From contig JAVUNC010000025.1 of assembly GCA_032173965.1 (NCBI GenBank), forward strand, positions 16,134,001-16,198,000: a stretch of DNA of 64,000 nt, in the 5' to 3' direction. The notes under the pieces are model-generated. The model had not been told where the DNA came from. It did not search any database and worked only from the letters and a program-made list of their open reading frames with translations. This document shows, piece after piece, positions 35,173 through 45,854 of this stretch. Within the stretch, counting starts at the first letter, position 1; each line of letters opens with the position of its first letter. Made by a program: the position numbers and the translations under genes. The DNA comes from Sitta carolinensis. Lineage: Eukaryota; Chordata; Aves; Passeriformes; Sittidae.

Positions 35173-37937
35173 ACTTGCACTTTGAATGTATAGATGGCCA
35201 GACCTCAAAAAAATGATTTAAGTGTTTTTTTTAAAAACAAGCCAAATATTTACAAGGCATCTGTTTTTGGTGAGAACACACTGATGGTTTTGTAAAATAT
35301 TTATATATATATATATATCTAGATGCTTCCAGATTTTTTAAAAGAAAACATTTATATTGTGGGTTTTGAATCAAACAACACTAAGTATGTAAATAATGAA
35401 AGACTGGACACTTCTTTTATAGTTTTTGGGGTTTTTTTAAGGCTAATTTTTTCGAGATCTGGACTTGAATGGGTTCATATGTAGTTAGGTGCCTTCAGAC
35501 ATTCAGAAAAAAAATAAAGACTCATTTGTTTGAGAGAGATTTCATACACTTTGATTGACATTGAATTATGGGCCTGAATTTCTTTAATGCAAGCACAACT
35601 TAGAAGTATTTCAGCTGAACGTGGGACAAATGGAGCAGCTGAACTGTAAAAAGCATACAAATAATTAGGCTTTTTTCATCTGAATGAACTGTGTCCATTT
35701 ATTTATTGTTTTTTTATGAAGTTCACAGCTTTGTGAAATTCCCCTCTCTCTGTAGCAACTGGTTTGGAGGACAAAAGAGACACAGGAGGGATTCCTTGCC
35801 TCTTTTGAGCTGAGTGTGTTTGGAGCTGTCTTCATAATCCTCAATTTGTCCCAGATTTGTCAGGAAGATTTCCCAAGTTTTACTGACCCTTGAAATGAGC
35901 TCAGGCTGAATTTCTGAAGTATAGATTTCCTGTCAAGTTAATCCTGTCTCTGAGCTCCACAGAAAGTTTACTGTTTGCTCCAAGCCATGGAAAACTCATG
36001 GCTATGACTGAGGATTGCTTTGAGTTTTAGGGCTTGTATGAGCCCAGAAACCCAAAGATAAACTCAGCATGTGTGTGAACCATCAGGAACTGAAACAAAA
36101 ACCAAAAAACAAAAACCAAAACAAATAAAAAACCACCCAAAAAAAAAAAAAAAATGAACCCTGGGGATGTGAAACCGCCAAAGTTCTCAGAACTTCAGTA
36201 TATGAAAAATAATGTTATTGCAGCAGGAGAAAATTTAATGTCAGTAGAATAACATTATTTTTAAAAGTGTTGAATTGTCACACTGTTTTTGGAAAAGATA
36301 CAATAACTTCCTAGCTTTAATTCTTTATTCATAAAGTTCAAATATTTAAACTCAATTAAGAAAAAAACAAACAGAAGGACAAAAAGTGGGGTTTTTTTAA
36401 GTAATCTATACAGAATCTAAATAATGTACCTAATGGCACATAATTAAGCATGGGAAATGCTGTACTTGGATACATTAAAAAGCTGCATTTCCTAAAAACT
36501 TCTTAACTTACTTTCTGTTATAATTTATTTGATATATATATTATTGAGTATTTTTCAACCCCAACACCAGTCCCCAAATTGCCACATGAAGTGATACTAG
36601 AGTCACACTTTGATACCTGCATTCCCTTTTACAGGGGAGTGCAGATGAAAATTCAAACCTTATGGGTGGCTTAGTCTCTTAGCTGAACAGCCTCTCAGAT
36701 TTTTTTCAGTATTTTGCACAGTTTCCATCTTCAGCTCTGAATTCAGCTCAATGGAAATTACCATCTCCTAGTCAGGGTTTGGAAGAGGGCGAGTTCCTTT
36801 CAGTGCAGAAACAGGGCAGTGCATTTCAGCTTGGATCAGTTTGGATATCAATACATTTACAGTTTACAGCTGCTTTCTTCAATTTCCTTATTTCTGAGAA
36901 TGGAAACAGTGATAAAAATTTGTAGTAATGGAATTTCAAGGGAAAACAGATGAGCGTTCTACCTGTAAGGGTGCAAAAGGAATCCTCAAGGGAAAATCAC
37001 AGTCATCTTTCTGCAGTACTGCTACCTGTACTGAGCTGAGCAGGATTTGGATCTGTGCACTGCTGTAGGCACCATCCTGTGAAGGTTCCAGGCTCAAATC
37101 CCACGGCTTTTCTTCACTTAGCAACCTGCTGCTTGCATGGTTACAATTTACAGTACACAAAAGCAAAGAGATGGAGCCACTGGGGAGGGGTTGGCAAATG
37201 CTTTCATCAGTAACAGATGCTTGTTATTAATGATAAGTTATAGTAATATATAAAATGCTTGCTTAAATGATCATTGCTTGCATCCAGATCTTCCAGTCTG
37301 TCCTCCACCCTGGCTGACTTCAATGGGAATTTTGCCTGCATCTTTCAAAATACTGTAGGATTTGGGCCTCTTGTTTTCCTAAGGTACTCATTAGGGCAAG
37401 AACCTCCCAAACAAAAAAGATCCCAAAAATTTCCATGTCTTTAAAAAAGTCATTGTATGTGATGCAAGAGAATCCCTGCACAGAACTGAACAGTATGCAG
37501 CAAATGTTGGGAGTAATAATCTCCATATTTTCAGAAAATAAATGAACATTTAACACAGATTAGCAACATCTCTTCTTGTTGTGAAAGCACATCAACCATT
37601 TGGCATCCTTCAGGTCATACTGAGCATCTTTTTGACAGGCACAGTCCTCTCAGTCCTCTTCATGGCACATAATAGGGCATTCAGGACAAACCACCTACCC
37701 TGACCACACAGACCTCTACTCAAAGCCACTTCACTGCACTCCTAGGATGAAAGAGAGAGGTGGACATCTACCAAAGGTGAGGATCTTCTTATATTTAAAG
37801 GCTGGGTCCTGACAAAACACCTCTTTGTGCCTCTGTCATAAAGACACCCGAGCTGACTAGCTTAGGGTAAATATTTCCAATTCAGCTGATTAATCTCATC
37901 CTATTGTCCTAAAAGCCTAAGAGGCTGAGACACCTTT
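35173..37937. other. Non-coding AT-rich DNA, no gene seen
   Basis: Unique sequence with an (AT)n run at 35299-35318 and an A/C-rich low-complexity stretch (36091-36154). No recognisable coding frame. Confidence 0.55.
36091..36154. repeat. A/C-rich low-complexity stretch
   Basis: ACAAAAACCAAAAAACAAAA repeats ending in a run of about 15 A. Imperfect CAAAA satellite. Confidence 0.8.
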
Positions 37938-38227
37938 TGTTGTCCCTGAAAATGAACCTTCTGATTTGTTTGGGTATGATGGAGTCAGTTCTCATGAATT
38001 GTGAGATAAACAAGGATCATGTTTGCATTCCTCTGTGAAAAGATATTACCTGATGGACTCTCCAGTGCCCAGTGGGGATGGAGAGGTGGGAACTTCTCTG
38101 TGCAATCTCTGCTCACTGTCCAGAAACTGAGAGACAGGAGGGCAGCAATAAACTGGAGAGTTCTTTTCTTCTTCTCTCCTGAACCCCTGTGTGTGTGCTG
38201 TGTGTTTTTATCTACATCACAGTAACA
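37938..38227 (+). mobile_element. Solo LTR (family copy 3)
   Basis: Starts TGTTGTCCCTGAAAATGAAC and ends ACATCACAGTAACA. It carries GGACTCTCCAGTGCCCAGTG and a clear AATAAA poly-A signal in GCAGCAATAAACTGGAGAG, which sets the plus orientation. Length 290 bp. Flanking hexamers ACCTTT (37932-37937) and ACCCTT (38228-38233) match at five of six positions, consistent with an independent insertion and a 6-bp target duplication. No internal proviral sequence adjoins it. Confidence 0.93.
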
Positions 38228-41200
38228 ACCCTTCTGCCCTGTGCTGTCCCTCCTTGGAGCTCCTGTCGATTTGCTTGTTCCTCATGCCAGTGCTCTGCAG
38301 TACCTCTGGTGCCTCAAAGCACTCAGCAGAAGCACAGTGCCCCACAGCCACATCCTCCTGCTGTGAGCAGCATCAGCACCCAGAGGCAGCCCTGGGGTTT
38401 TAGCCAGCAAGCACCTATTTACAGAAACCTTTCACACGTTTTGTGTCTCTTACGACAGCTCAGTTTGGACTGAGTGTGCTGCTTAGCTTGCAGTTTGAAA
38501 TGTGCTGCTTCTGTTACAGGCCAGAAGTTTTCAGGCTTTCAGGTGGCCAGGTCAGAGGTTTTGCTTTCTTGTCCCCAAAAATCAAACTCATCTTAATAGC
38601 AGCAGTAAGAGGAGCCCGTTCCTAATTGTCCCTTGAAATTTGCCTGCTGCCTTTGGCTCTCCTGACTGGAGCAGCATCCCTGCCTCGGGCAGCATCCCTG
38701 CCCGCTCCCCAGTTCTCTTTTTGGGGAGTGGGCAGTGCAGAGTGGCTCTGCCAGCTGCCTGCTTGGGTGCCCGTGGGTCATTACAAGGCCAGGCACACGA
38801 TTTCATAAATGTGCATTTTAGGAATGTCACCTGTGTAATGCAAACCAGTTTTGGCTTTCCAATTTATTCAGAGAGTGAAAATTCCTCCTTAGAGACAAGG
38901 CACTGCCTCTTATCCTTCTACTACAGGCTCCACTGACTTTTAAATGACAACCTGATAATTGCAGTGAAAGCAAAATATGTCTTAGCACCTCCCTCTTACA
39001 TTTTCAAATCTATCTTCACATTTAACACATTATATATAATTCCATGTATTTCTCTGCAAAGTTTATACAGAGAGATTTATAAATGGTGTCATCTTTTATA
39101 GTTCTGTCCCCTTTTCTAGTGGATGTTTACTTTTCTGTAATTACAGAGATAGTTCATATGGAAACAAATTTTTATTCCCACCTGGTGAAAAATATCACAG
39201 GTGAACTTTGTGTGAAATGTTAGGAATACACACCATGGGCTCTTTTCTCTTTTGTTTTTTTTCTTTTTTATTTCCAGAGATGGAAAAGGCTAAAGGGCCT
39301 TTACAAAGATACAGAATATTAAGAACATTCCTCAAAAGTCTCATTTTTCATAACAATGTTGCCCTTTAAACATATATCACATGACCAAAAGATGAATAAA
39401 TAGCTAATTATATATAGAGATGTATTATATACATATGTATATAATTTATATACATATATATTTTGTATATACATAGTATGAAAAAAATTTCTTTTTTTCC
39501 TGTTAAATTAATTCTGTGCTGTGATTATATTTAAGCCATTTGCATTTTATCACAGGTGATATATGAGTGGAAAAGGTCTTCAAAAGAGCAAAACCTCACA
39601 CAGAGTGGGAAAGATTCCAGCTCTCATGAACTGTGCAGCCAAATGTTGGTGTGCCACACCACATTAACTCCAATTTCATTAAAAATTTGATGTAGGATTT
39701 TATAAAATTACTGGTCATAATTCGGTAGTCAAGGCTGAGCGTCATATTTATACAATCTTTACACTCACAGTCTTAAAACTCATTAAAATCCAAAAACACT
39801 GGGGACAGAAAAATATATACATTAAATATTCCTTAAATAAATAGAGGCTGCTTAAGTTAATACAGGTAATAAGGTTGTAATAAATAAATACAAATTAATT
39901 TTGCAGTGTTCAGATCATCCTGTGGCTGAGGGAAGGAGAGGTGGTCTGGGGATATTCTGCTCCTGCTAGCAGTGACTTTGACCTCAGGTGGGTTAAAGCC
40001 ATTCTGTACCTGAGCTAAACACAAATCAAACAGCAAACAGTCCCCAGGAATTTAGTTTATAACACTGTACATTATCCAATCGTTCACAGATTTGGAATAT
40101 AGCTAAATATTAGGCTGAGATAACTGAGCAGTGGGTGGATTTTATGGGGGAAGTTCCAATGATAACTCTTCAGTAACCAGAAGGCAAAGGTGGGCAACTC
40201 TGCTGTATGCAGAATATAAATAAATTGATTACAAATGTTAATTAACTTTTATGCAGACATGCATTAAAGAATAAAGAAAGAAGCACAAACATATTTTTAT
40301 CCAACTCCCTACTCCTGCAAGATTTTAATGCATTTGCAGTCCTCTAATATTTTGTTGTTTCCTCAGAACTTTTCAGGGACCAGATTCTTACCTTCCAGAG
40401 ATAAATAACTACAGGGGGAAGGAGACGGGTTTTAAAAGAATTCAGAGTTGAAACTCCTCAAACTAGATGGTGTCTCTGATGAGAAAGAAACTTTTGTTTG
40501 CTTTATGTCTTTATCCTGAAAGAGATCAGAAAGCTGTTGAGAGTTGTAAAGTATGTATACATAAGGTTATTCCATTTGATTTAGCATTTGACAGGGTGTA
40601 TAGACACTTGAAATCCCTCTATATACTTTGAACTCCTAACTGCAAGTCTTCTCTTTGTGATGTAGTTGCTTAGCTTACATTAAAGAATTTGATGGATTCA
40701 ATAATGTGGAATAATGCTTTGACATTTTTTAATCAGTGTGCCCAGTCACTAGTCCTAACCTGAAAAATGAAATAGCTTGGAGTAAATGCAAGTTTAGGAT
40801 GATTGGAAAATAGGTCACATTAGCAACTTCCTGCCTTAGTTTTCTGGAATCTGATATGCCAAATCCAATGAAATATTCGGGGTCTGTCAAAAGTGATACA
40901 TCAAATCCTTGTCACATATATAATGTCATATAATACAACTGAAGATATAAGCTGACAGAGTCCTCGTGCATGTTAATATTTCCATAACAAATATTACTGC
41001 CCTGAATGCTCTCGCCAGCTGAAGAGTGGATCAGAATTCCATGACTGGGATGGTGAAGGGGCTCTGCTTTCCCTGCAGGGTGGTCAGCCCAGGTTGGCCC
41101 ATGGTTGTAGTAAATAACTCCAGCTGTCCATATGCTGACTGCAGCCATGCACAGGACAGGCTAGCTGCCCTGATTTTGTTCTCTGACTTTCACTAATTAA

Positions 41201-41750
41201 ATATATTGCTAGTATTTTATTTCCACCCTTCTGCATGAGGAGCAATTTTTTCTCTCCCTGACAATTTCCAGGAACTCCATGCACCTCTTTTAACAGTAGA
41301 GTTGCTTTTATAAGTATTGACCATTTCACAGCCTTTTTCCTATGCCTAATTTGATGCTGATTCATGTCACTTTAAAGTGAAGCTTTACTGCCTTTCACTT
41401 CTGTTCAGGAAAACTTGGAATGCTATGCAGAGAAATACCAAGCAGGAAAGTTCTCTCAGTTTTAGTCTGCCCATTGTATGAATATTACCTCTAAAAGATG
41501 GATTTAGAAGTTCTTTCCTCGATTATAAAGGACCTTCTATAGGCAAAATGTGACTTAAAATGTTTGGATTTTCCTTTGATTCTTGTGCACTGAATGCACT
41601 GTGAAAAAGTGGTAATTATATGATGAAACAAATGCACAATGCAATGGGCAACATCAGAATTAGAAGTAGCAGAGTATGTATTGTCTGCAGACATTGATTC
41701 TCAGGGCTTTTTCTCTCTTTTGCTGAAGTTTTCTTGGGAGGGGGGAAGTC
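38228..41750. other. Non-coding DNA, no gene seen
   Basis: The first 550 bases are GC-richer, with a small direct repeat GCAGCATCCCTGCC at about 38671 and 38688. An AT-rich palindromic stretch lies at about 39405-39480. The rest is unique AT-rich sequence without recognisable frames. Confidence 0.55.
39405..39480. repeat. AT-rich TATATACATA microsatellite
   Basis: Alternating TATATACATATG and related words, partly self-complementary. Confidence 0.75.
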
Positions 41751-41905
41751 GTTGGTTTGGTTTGGTTATTTTATTGTTTGTCTGTTTGTTTTGTTTTGTT
41801 TGTTTTTTCTGTTTTGTTTTTGTTTTTTGTTTTTTTGTTTTTTTTTTGTTTGGTTTGGTTTGTTTTATTTTGGTTTGGTTTGGTTTTTTGTTTTATTTTT
41901 TTTTG
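41751..41905. repeat. TTTGG/TTTTG low-complexity tract
   Basis: About 155 bases with almost no A or C on the plus strand: TTGGTTTGG, TTTTGTTTTG and TTTGTTTT units of mixed period. The open frames 41639-41908, 41734-41928, 41757-42011 and 41771-42007 are repeat artefacts (Phe/Leu/Val/Cys, or Lys/Asn/Gln/Thr on the other strand). Confidence 0.92.
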
Positions 41906-42615
41906 TAAGGCCTCCAGGACAAACTTAGAACAAAAAATTTCAAAAAGTCCCCACAAAAAAAAAAGCAAAACATTTATTTTATTCTTGGAAGCCAGGCAGC
42001 CATGCACCTAAGATAATCTGAGCTCGAGTTATTCCTGAGGTCAATTAGTAAAATGCCTGTATAGTTCAAAAGGTGATGTGCAGGGGATATAGCAGTATTT
42101 TACCATTCAGGAGGATTATCCAGTAAAAATTGAGAGTCCCAGAGGGTTTCCATATATCACCAGAGAATTCTGTCTGTAGAAATGTAGAACTGTTAATCAT
42201 TAAAACAGTTTCTCTTAAAGATTATTTTTCTCTTAATAATACTTCCTGTTTATTTTTTGGACTTGATAATGCTTTTTCAACTAACTGCTTTCACAGGAAT
42301 GTCATTAACTTTTCAGAGACAAAAAAGTTTATTTTAAGTCTGGCCAACAGGGACTACTGAGTGACAGAAAGCAGAAAAGAAGTTTCAGCTGAAGTAAAAT
42401 GTCAGCTTGAAGTTGTCATTGCTCCTTGTGTCCTAAGGATCTTGCTTTGCAAAGCTGGGTGTGCTCAAGGTTTGTGCAACCTCAGGGAGTGAGGGGCTGT
42501 CTGGGTGAGCCTGGCAGTAACTTGGAGCTCTTTTCTCTTCACTGGATTGGGCATTAGGCATCCTAACACTCTCTGTGCTGTCCCAGCAGCTGCTGGTGAG
42601 AATTCTCCAAAGAGA
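41906..42615. other. Non-coding DNA, no gene seen
   Basis: Unique sequence leading into the minisatellite. No recognised coding frame. Confidence 0.5.
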
Positions 42616-43147
42616 AATCCAGTTAGGAAAAGAAAGAGGCAAGTCAGCTGCTGTGGGTGGCTGGTCTTGCCTGGTTCCAGTACAAGAAAGTGATTTTCAG
42701 CCTCAAATCCAGTAAAAGAAATGCAAGTCAGCTGCTGCTGGGGTGGCTGTCTTGCTGGGTTCCAGCACAAGAAGTGATTTTCAGCTCAAAATCAGTAAAA
42801 GAAAGAGGCAAGTCAGCTGCTGCTGGGGTGGCTGGTCTGCCTGGGTTCAGGTACAAGAAAGTATTTTCAGCTCAAAATCCAGTAAAAGAAAGAGGCAAGT
42901 CAGCTCTGCTGGGGTGGCTGGTCTTGCCTGGGTTCCAGGTACAAGAAAGTGATTTTCAGCCTCAAAATCCAGTAAAAGGAAGAGGCAAGACAGCTCTGCT
43001 GGGGTGGCTGGTCTTGCCTGGGTTCCAGGTACAAGGAAGTGATTTTCAGCCTCAAAATCCAGTAAAAGGAAGAGGCAAGTCAGCTGCTGCTGGGGTAGCT
43101 GTTCTTGCCTGGGTTGCAGATACCAGGAAGTGATTTTCAGCCTCAAA
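42616..43147. repeat. Minisatellite, 84-90-bp unit, about six copies
   Basis: GTCAGCTGCTGCTGGGGTGG-type unit starts occur at 42643, 42727, 42812, 42899, 42989 (as GACAGCTCTG) and 43079, giving periods of 84, 85, 87, 90 and 90. Each unit then carries CTTGCCTGGGTTCCAGGTAC, AAGTGATTTTCAGCCTCAAA and ATCCAGTAAAAGAAAGAGGC. The unit grows from left to right and the 42899 and 42989 units share CAGCTCTGCTGG. Frames of 158 and 191 codons run across it on both strands because several periods are multiples of three. They have no independent support as genes. Confidence 0.96.
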
Positions 43148-44125
43148 GGGTCTCCAAAAGGACCTTTCAAGTCCAGGGCAGTCTCTCCCCAGGGAGGGGA
43201 GGCACTCCTCAAACACCTCCCTGCACCAGCAGCCCTCTCCTCCTCTTTCTGGCCATTCCAGCTCTCCAAGGTGAGTGAGCAGGAGGATTTCAGTGTCAGT
43301 GCTGAGGGGTGTTCCTGGTACCCCATTCCCTGCCTGATCCTGCTGGCAAGAGGAGAGAAACCCTCTCCTCTACCCCAGCAGGCACAGGGCAGCAAGCACC
43401 ACACTGAGACTCCTCTGCTCATTTGAGCTCAAACGGGCTGGGACTGTCCCCAGCACACCCATTGCTTCTCCCCTCTGTAGTCTTTTTTAAAAGTAAAATG
43501 AGAAATGCTAGAGTCTGAGTGTATGGCAGCTTCCATATCAGAGTGCTCTTGGATCCTTTTGATAACGTGTTCATTGAAGGCTGCAATGGGTCAGCTGAGC
43601 ATTTCACCTGCTGGGACATTCGTGCTGAAGAGCTGGAACCCTTGATAAAAATATGGATTAGGCATGTAGGATCTGCAGGCTGAACTCTGTGAGTTCAAGT
43701 TGTTTTTATCTTGGATCTACTATAATAGGATTAGAATTGACTCAAATGTTGAAAGTTGATCCTGTTGTAATTACATTTTATCTCAGGTTATGAAAGGGTT
43801 TTTTTGTTCTCTCACCTTTTTAACTTAGTTTGTTAAATACCAAGTATATCAGGAACAATACAATTGCTATTGTTTTAAATTGTGTTCTTCTGTTCTCCTT
43901 TTTCTTTGAAATGTCTCCTCTTCATGGAAAATAGAAACATACTAAAAGAGAAGATGAGAACTACATATTTTGATACAGTGTAAATTAAAAAAAAACCAGA
44001 AGTGATGGAGATAAAAAAATAAAAATTAAAAGTGTTAAACAAAATGTACTCTTTAGGCATTTAATGGAACAAAAAATTAAAAATGCAAAAGAGCTAAATA
44101 TATTTTAAAGTTAATTCTACTTAAC
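43148..44125. other. Non-coding DNA, GC-richer at first, no gene seen
   Basis: 43148-43430 is GC-richer and holds CCAAGGTGAGTGAGC, which resembles a splice donor, but no plausible exon goes with it. The remainder is AT-rich unique sequence. Confidence 0.5.
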
Positions 44126-44396
44126 ACAGACAGGACAAGGGGCACTGGGCATAAGCTGAAGGAGGAGTTTAGGTAAGACCTTAGGAAGAAATTCTTACTG
44201 TGAGTCTGATGAAGTACTGGCACAGTTTTCCCAGAGAAGTTGTGGATGCCCTTTCCCTGGAGGAGTGGAAGACCAGGCTGGCTGGGGCTCTGAGTAAACT
44301 GCTCAGGTGGAAGGTTCCCTGCCCATGACAGGGAGCTCAGAACTGGAAGATTTTTAAGGTCTCTTCCAACTGAAAACTGTTCTAGGATTTTATGAA
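44126..44396 (+). mobile_element. CR1 LINE 3' fragment
   Basis: Starts ACAGGACAAGGGGCACTGGG and proceeds through TAGGAAGAAATTCTTACTGT, GTACTGGCACAGTTTTCCCA, GGAGGAGTGGAAGACCAGGC, GGTCTCTTCCAACTGAAAAC and a TCTAGGATTTTATGA tail. This is the order of the CR1 ORF2 end and 3' UTR (ACAAGGGGCAATGGGCACAA, GAAGAACTTCTTCACTGTGA, CCCAGAGAGG, TCCCTTCCAACC, ATTCTATGA). It is more diverged than the copy at 24054 and belongs to a different subfamily. It is 5' truncated and dead. Confidence 0.92.
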
Positions 44397-45574
44397 CTCA
44401 GGAAAACTCATTCTAATTTCAGGGAAAGAGAGCATGGTGTCCAGAGGAAGTTTAGAACAACCAGCAGGAAGGGAGATCTTCACCAAAAAAAGACTGGAGA
44501 TCTCAGGGACTCTCACGGGAAGCATTCAGATTTACTGTACTTTTACATGGGAAAGTATGTGGCTACATAACTGGACAATGAAAAGTCTAAAAATGTTTAG
44601 AATCTACGTGTGTGTAAAGCTGGTCTGAGAACAGAACACAGCTTGGCCTGCAATTTTCGTGCAACCCACCAAAATAGCAATTTCTTAGAGAAAATTTGAT
44701 AAAACAAGCTAAGTCTTGCAGGCTAAATTCTCCTCAGTTACACAGGCACGCTGTAAGTGACTCAAAAAACCTGGATCAAAGTCAGCCTAACATTTGGAAA
44801 GAGAATCATGAAACAAGATTTTCACAGAGTCCCAGCACGAGAGCCCAAGAGGATTTTATTTAGATGGAATAACTCACACTTGCTGAAATAAGTTTATTTT
44901 CTTATCTGACAAGCTCTGGCAAATTATCCATGGTGCACACCAGCAGAGCTCTTGGTGCAGCTGCTCTGACCTCAGAGAGCTGGAATGTGTCTGCAGCACA
45001 TCCACTGGGAAGAGTTACCAGTCCCTCTCTGAAAGCAGACGAGGTGTGAGAAACTACTGCCCATCTAATGAGGCCACTTCTCTCTTTGTTAAATGTGCTG
45101 TTTATGCTGAAGATGTTTGATGATCATTTCAAGTCAAAGCAGAGCGTGAACCCACCTGACATGAGAAAGCACAGCTGGGAGACAAGACTTCCTTCTCAGC
45201 AGTTGTTTTCTCCTTAATGCCTTCATTTTGGGAATTTTAAATGCATTTGTTTATTTGCCTTAGTCCAGCTTCCTCGTCTAAAGTTCGTTTTAAATTTTCA
45301 AATCAATAACTGTCTTGAATAAATACTGAGGGGTGAATAGGTAGCTGGAGACATCAGGCCCCAAACACCTCTCCAGCTCTGAGGAGCTGAGGCAAATCTG
45401 GCATCACTTCACACTCTCCTGACACCACTTATCACCAGCAAAACGCTGGGACAAATTTCAGTCAGCTTCACAACATCCCTTTTCCACTGGAGAGCTTAGT
45501 GTCTGTTCTGCAAGGAAGGACTGCAGCAGAGCCCAGCTGGGAAATGTGACACACACAGCAAGAGAGAAAAATAG
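44397..45574. other. Non-coding DNA, no gene seen
   Basis: Unique sequence between the CR1 fragment and the next minisatellite. The 78-codon frame at 44392-44628 is unrecognised. Confidence 0.55.
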
Positions 45575-45854
45575 AAACAGAGAATTAGAGATCACCTACC
45601 TGAGAGAGAATAGAACAGAGAATTAGAGATACACCTACCTGAGAGAGAATAGAACAGAGAATTAGAGATCACCTACCTGAGAGAGAATAGAACAGAGAAT
45701 TAGACATCACCTACCTGAGAGAGAATAGAGAATTGGATGTCACCTACCTGAGAGAGAATAGAGAATTAGATGTCACCTACCTGAGAGAGAATAGAACAGA
45801 GAATTAGATATCAGCTACCTGAGAGAGTATAGAGAATTAGATATCACCTACCTA
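45575..45854. repeat. Minisatellite, 33/38-bp unit, eight copies
   Basis: AGAATTAGAGATCACCTACC-type unit starts occur at 45581, 45619, 45658, 45696, 45729, 45762, 45800 and 45833, giving periods 38, 39, 38, 33, 33, 38 and 33. The two unit classes differ by presence or absence of AACAG after GAGAGAGAAT. Base variants (GAGAT, GACAT, GGATG, GATGT, GATAT) mark neighbouring copies. Confidence 0.96.

Noticed and set aside
30621..38227. The two plus-strand LTRs, 7 kb apart, as the ends of one provirus
   Set aside because: Spacing and orientation would fit, but each LTR has its own near-matching flanking hexamers, no primer-binding site follows the first, and no gag, pol or env remnant lies between. 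They are better read as two solo LTRs.
42657..43422. 158- and 191-codon frames on opposite strands
   Set aside because: Both run through the minisatellite, whose unit length is often a multiple of three. There is no domain, start context or splice support.
42616..45854. The two minisatellites as a CRISPR array
   Set aside because: There are no unique spacers between constant repeats; the whole unit repeats. The genome is eukaryotic.
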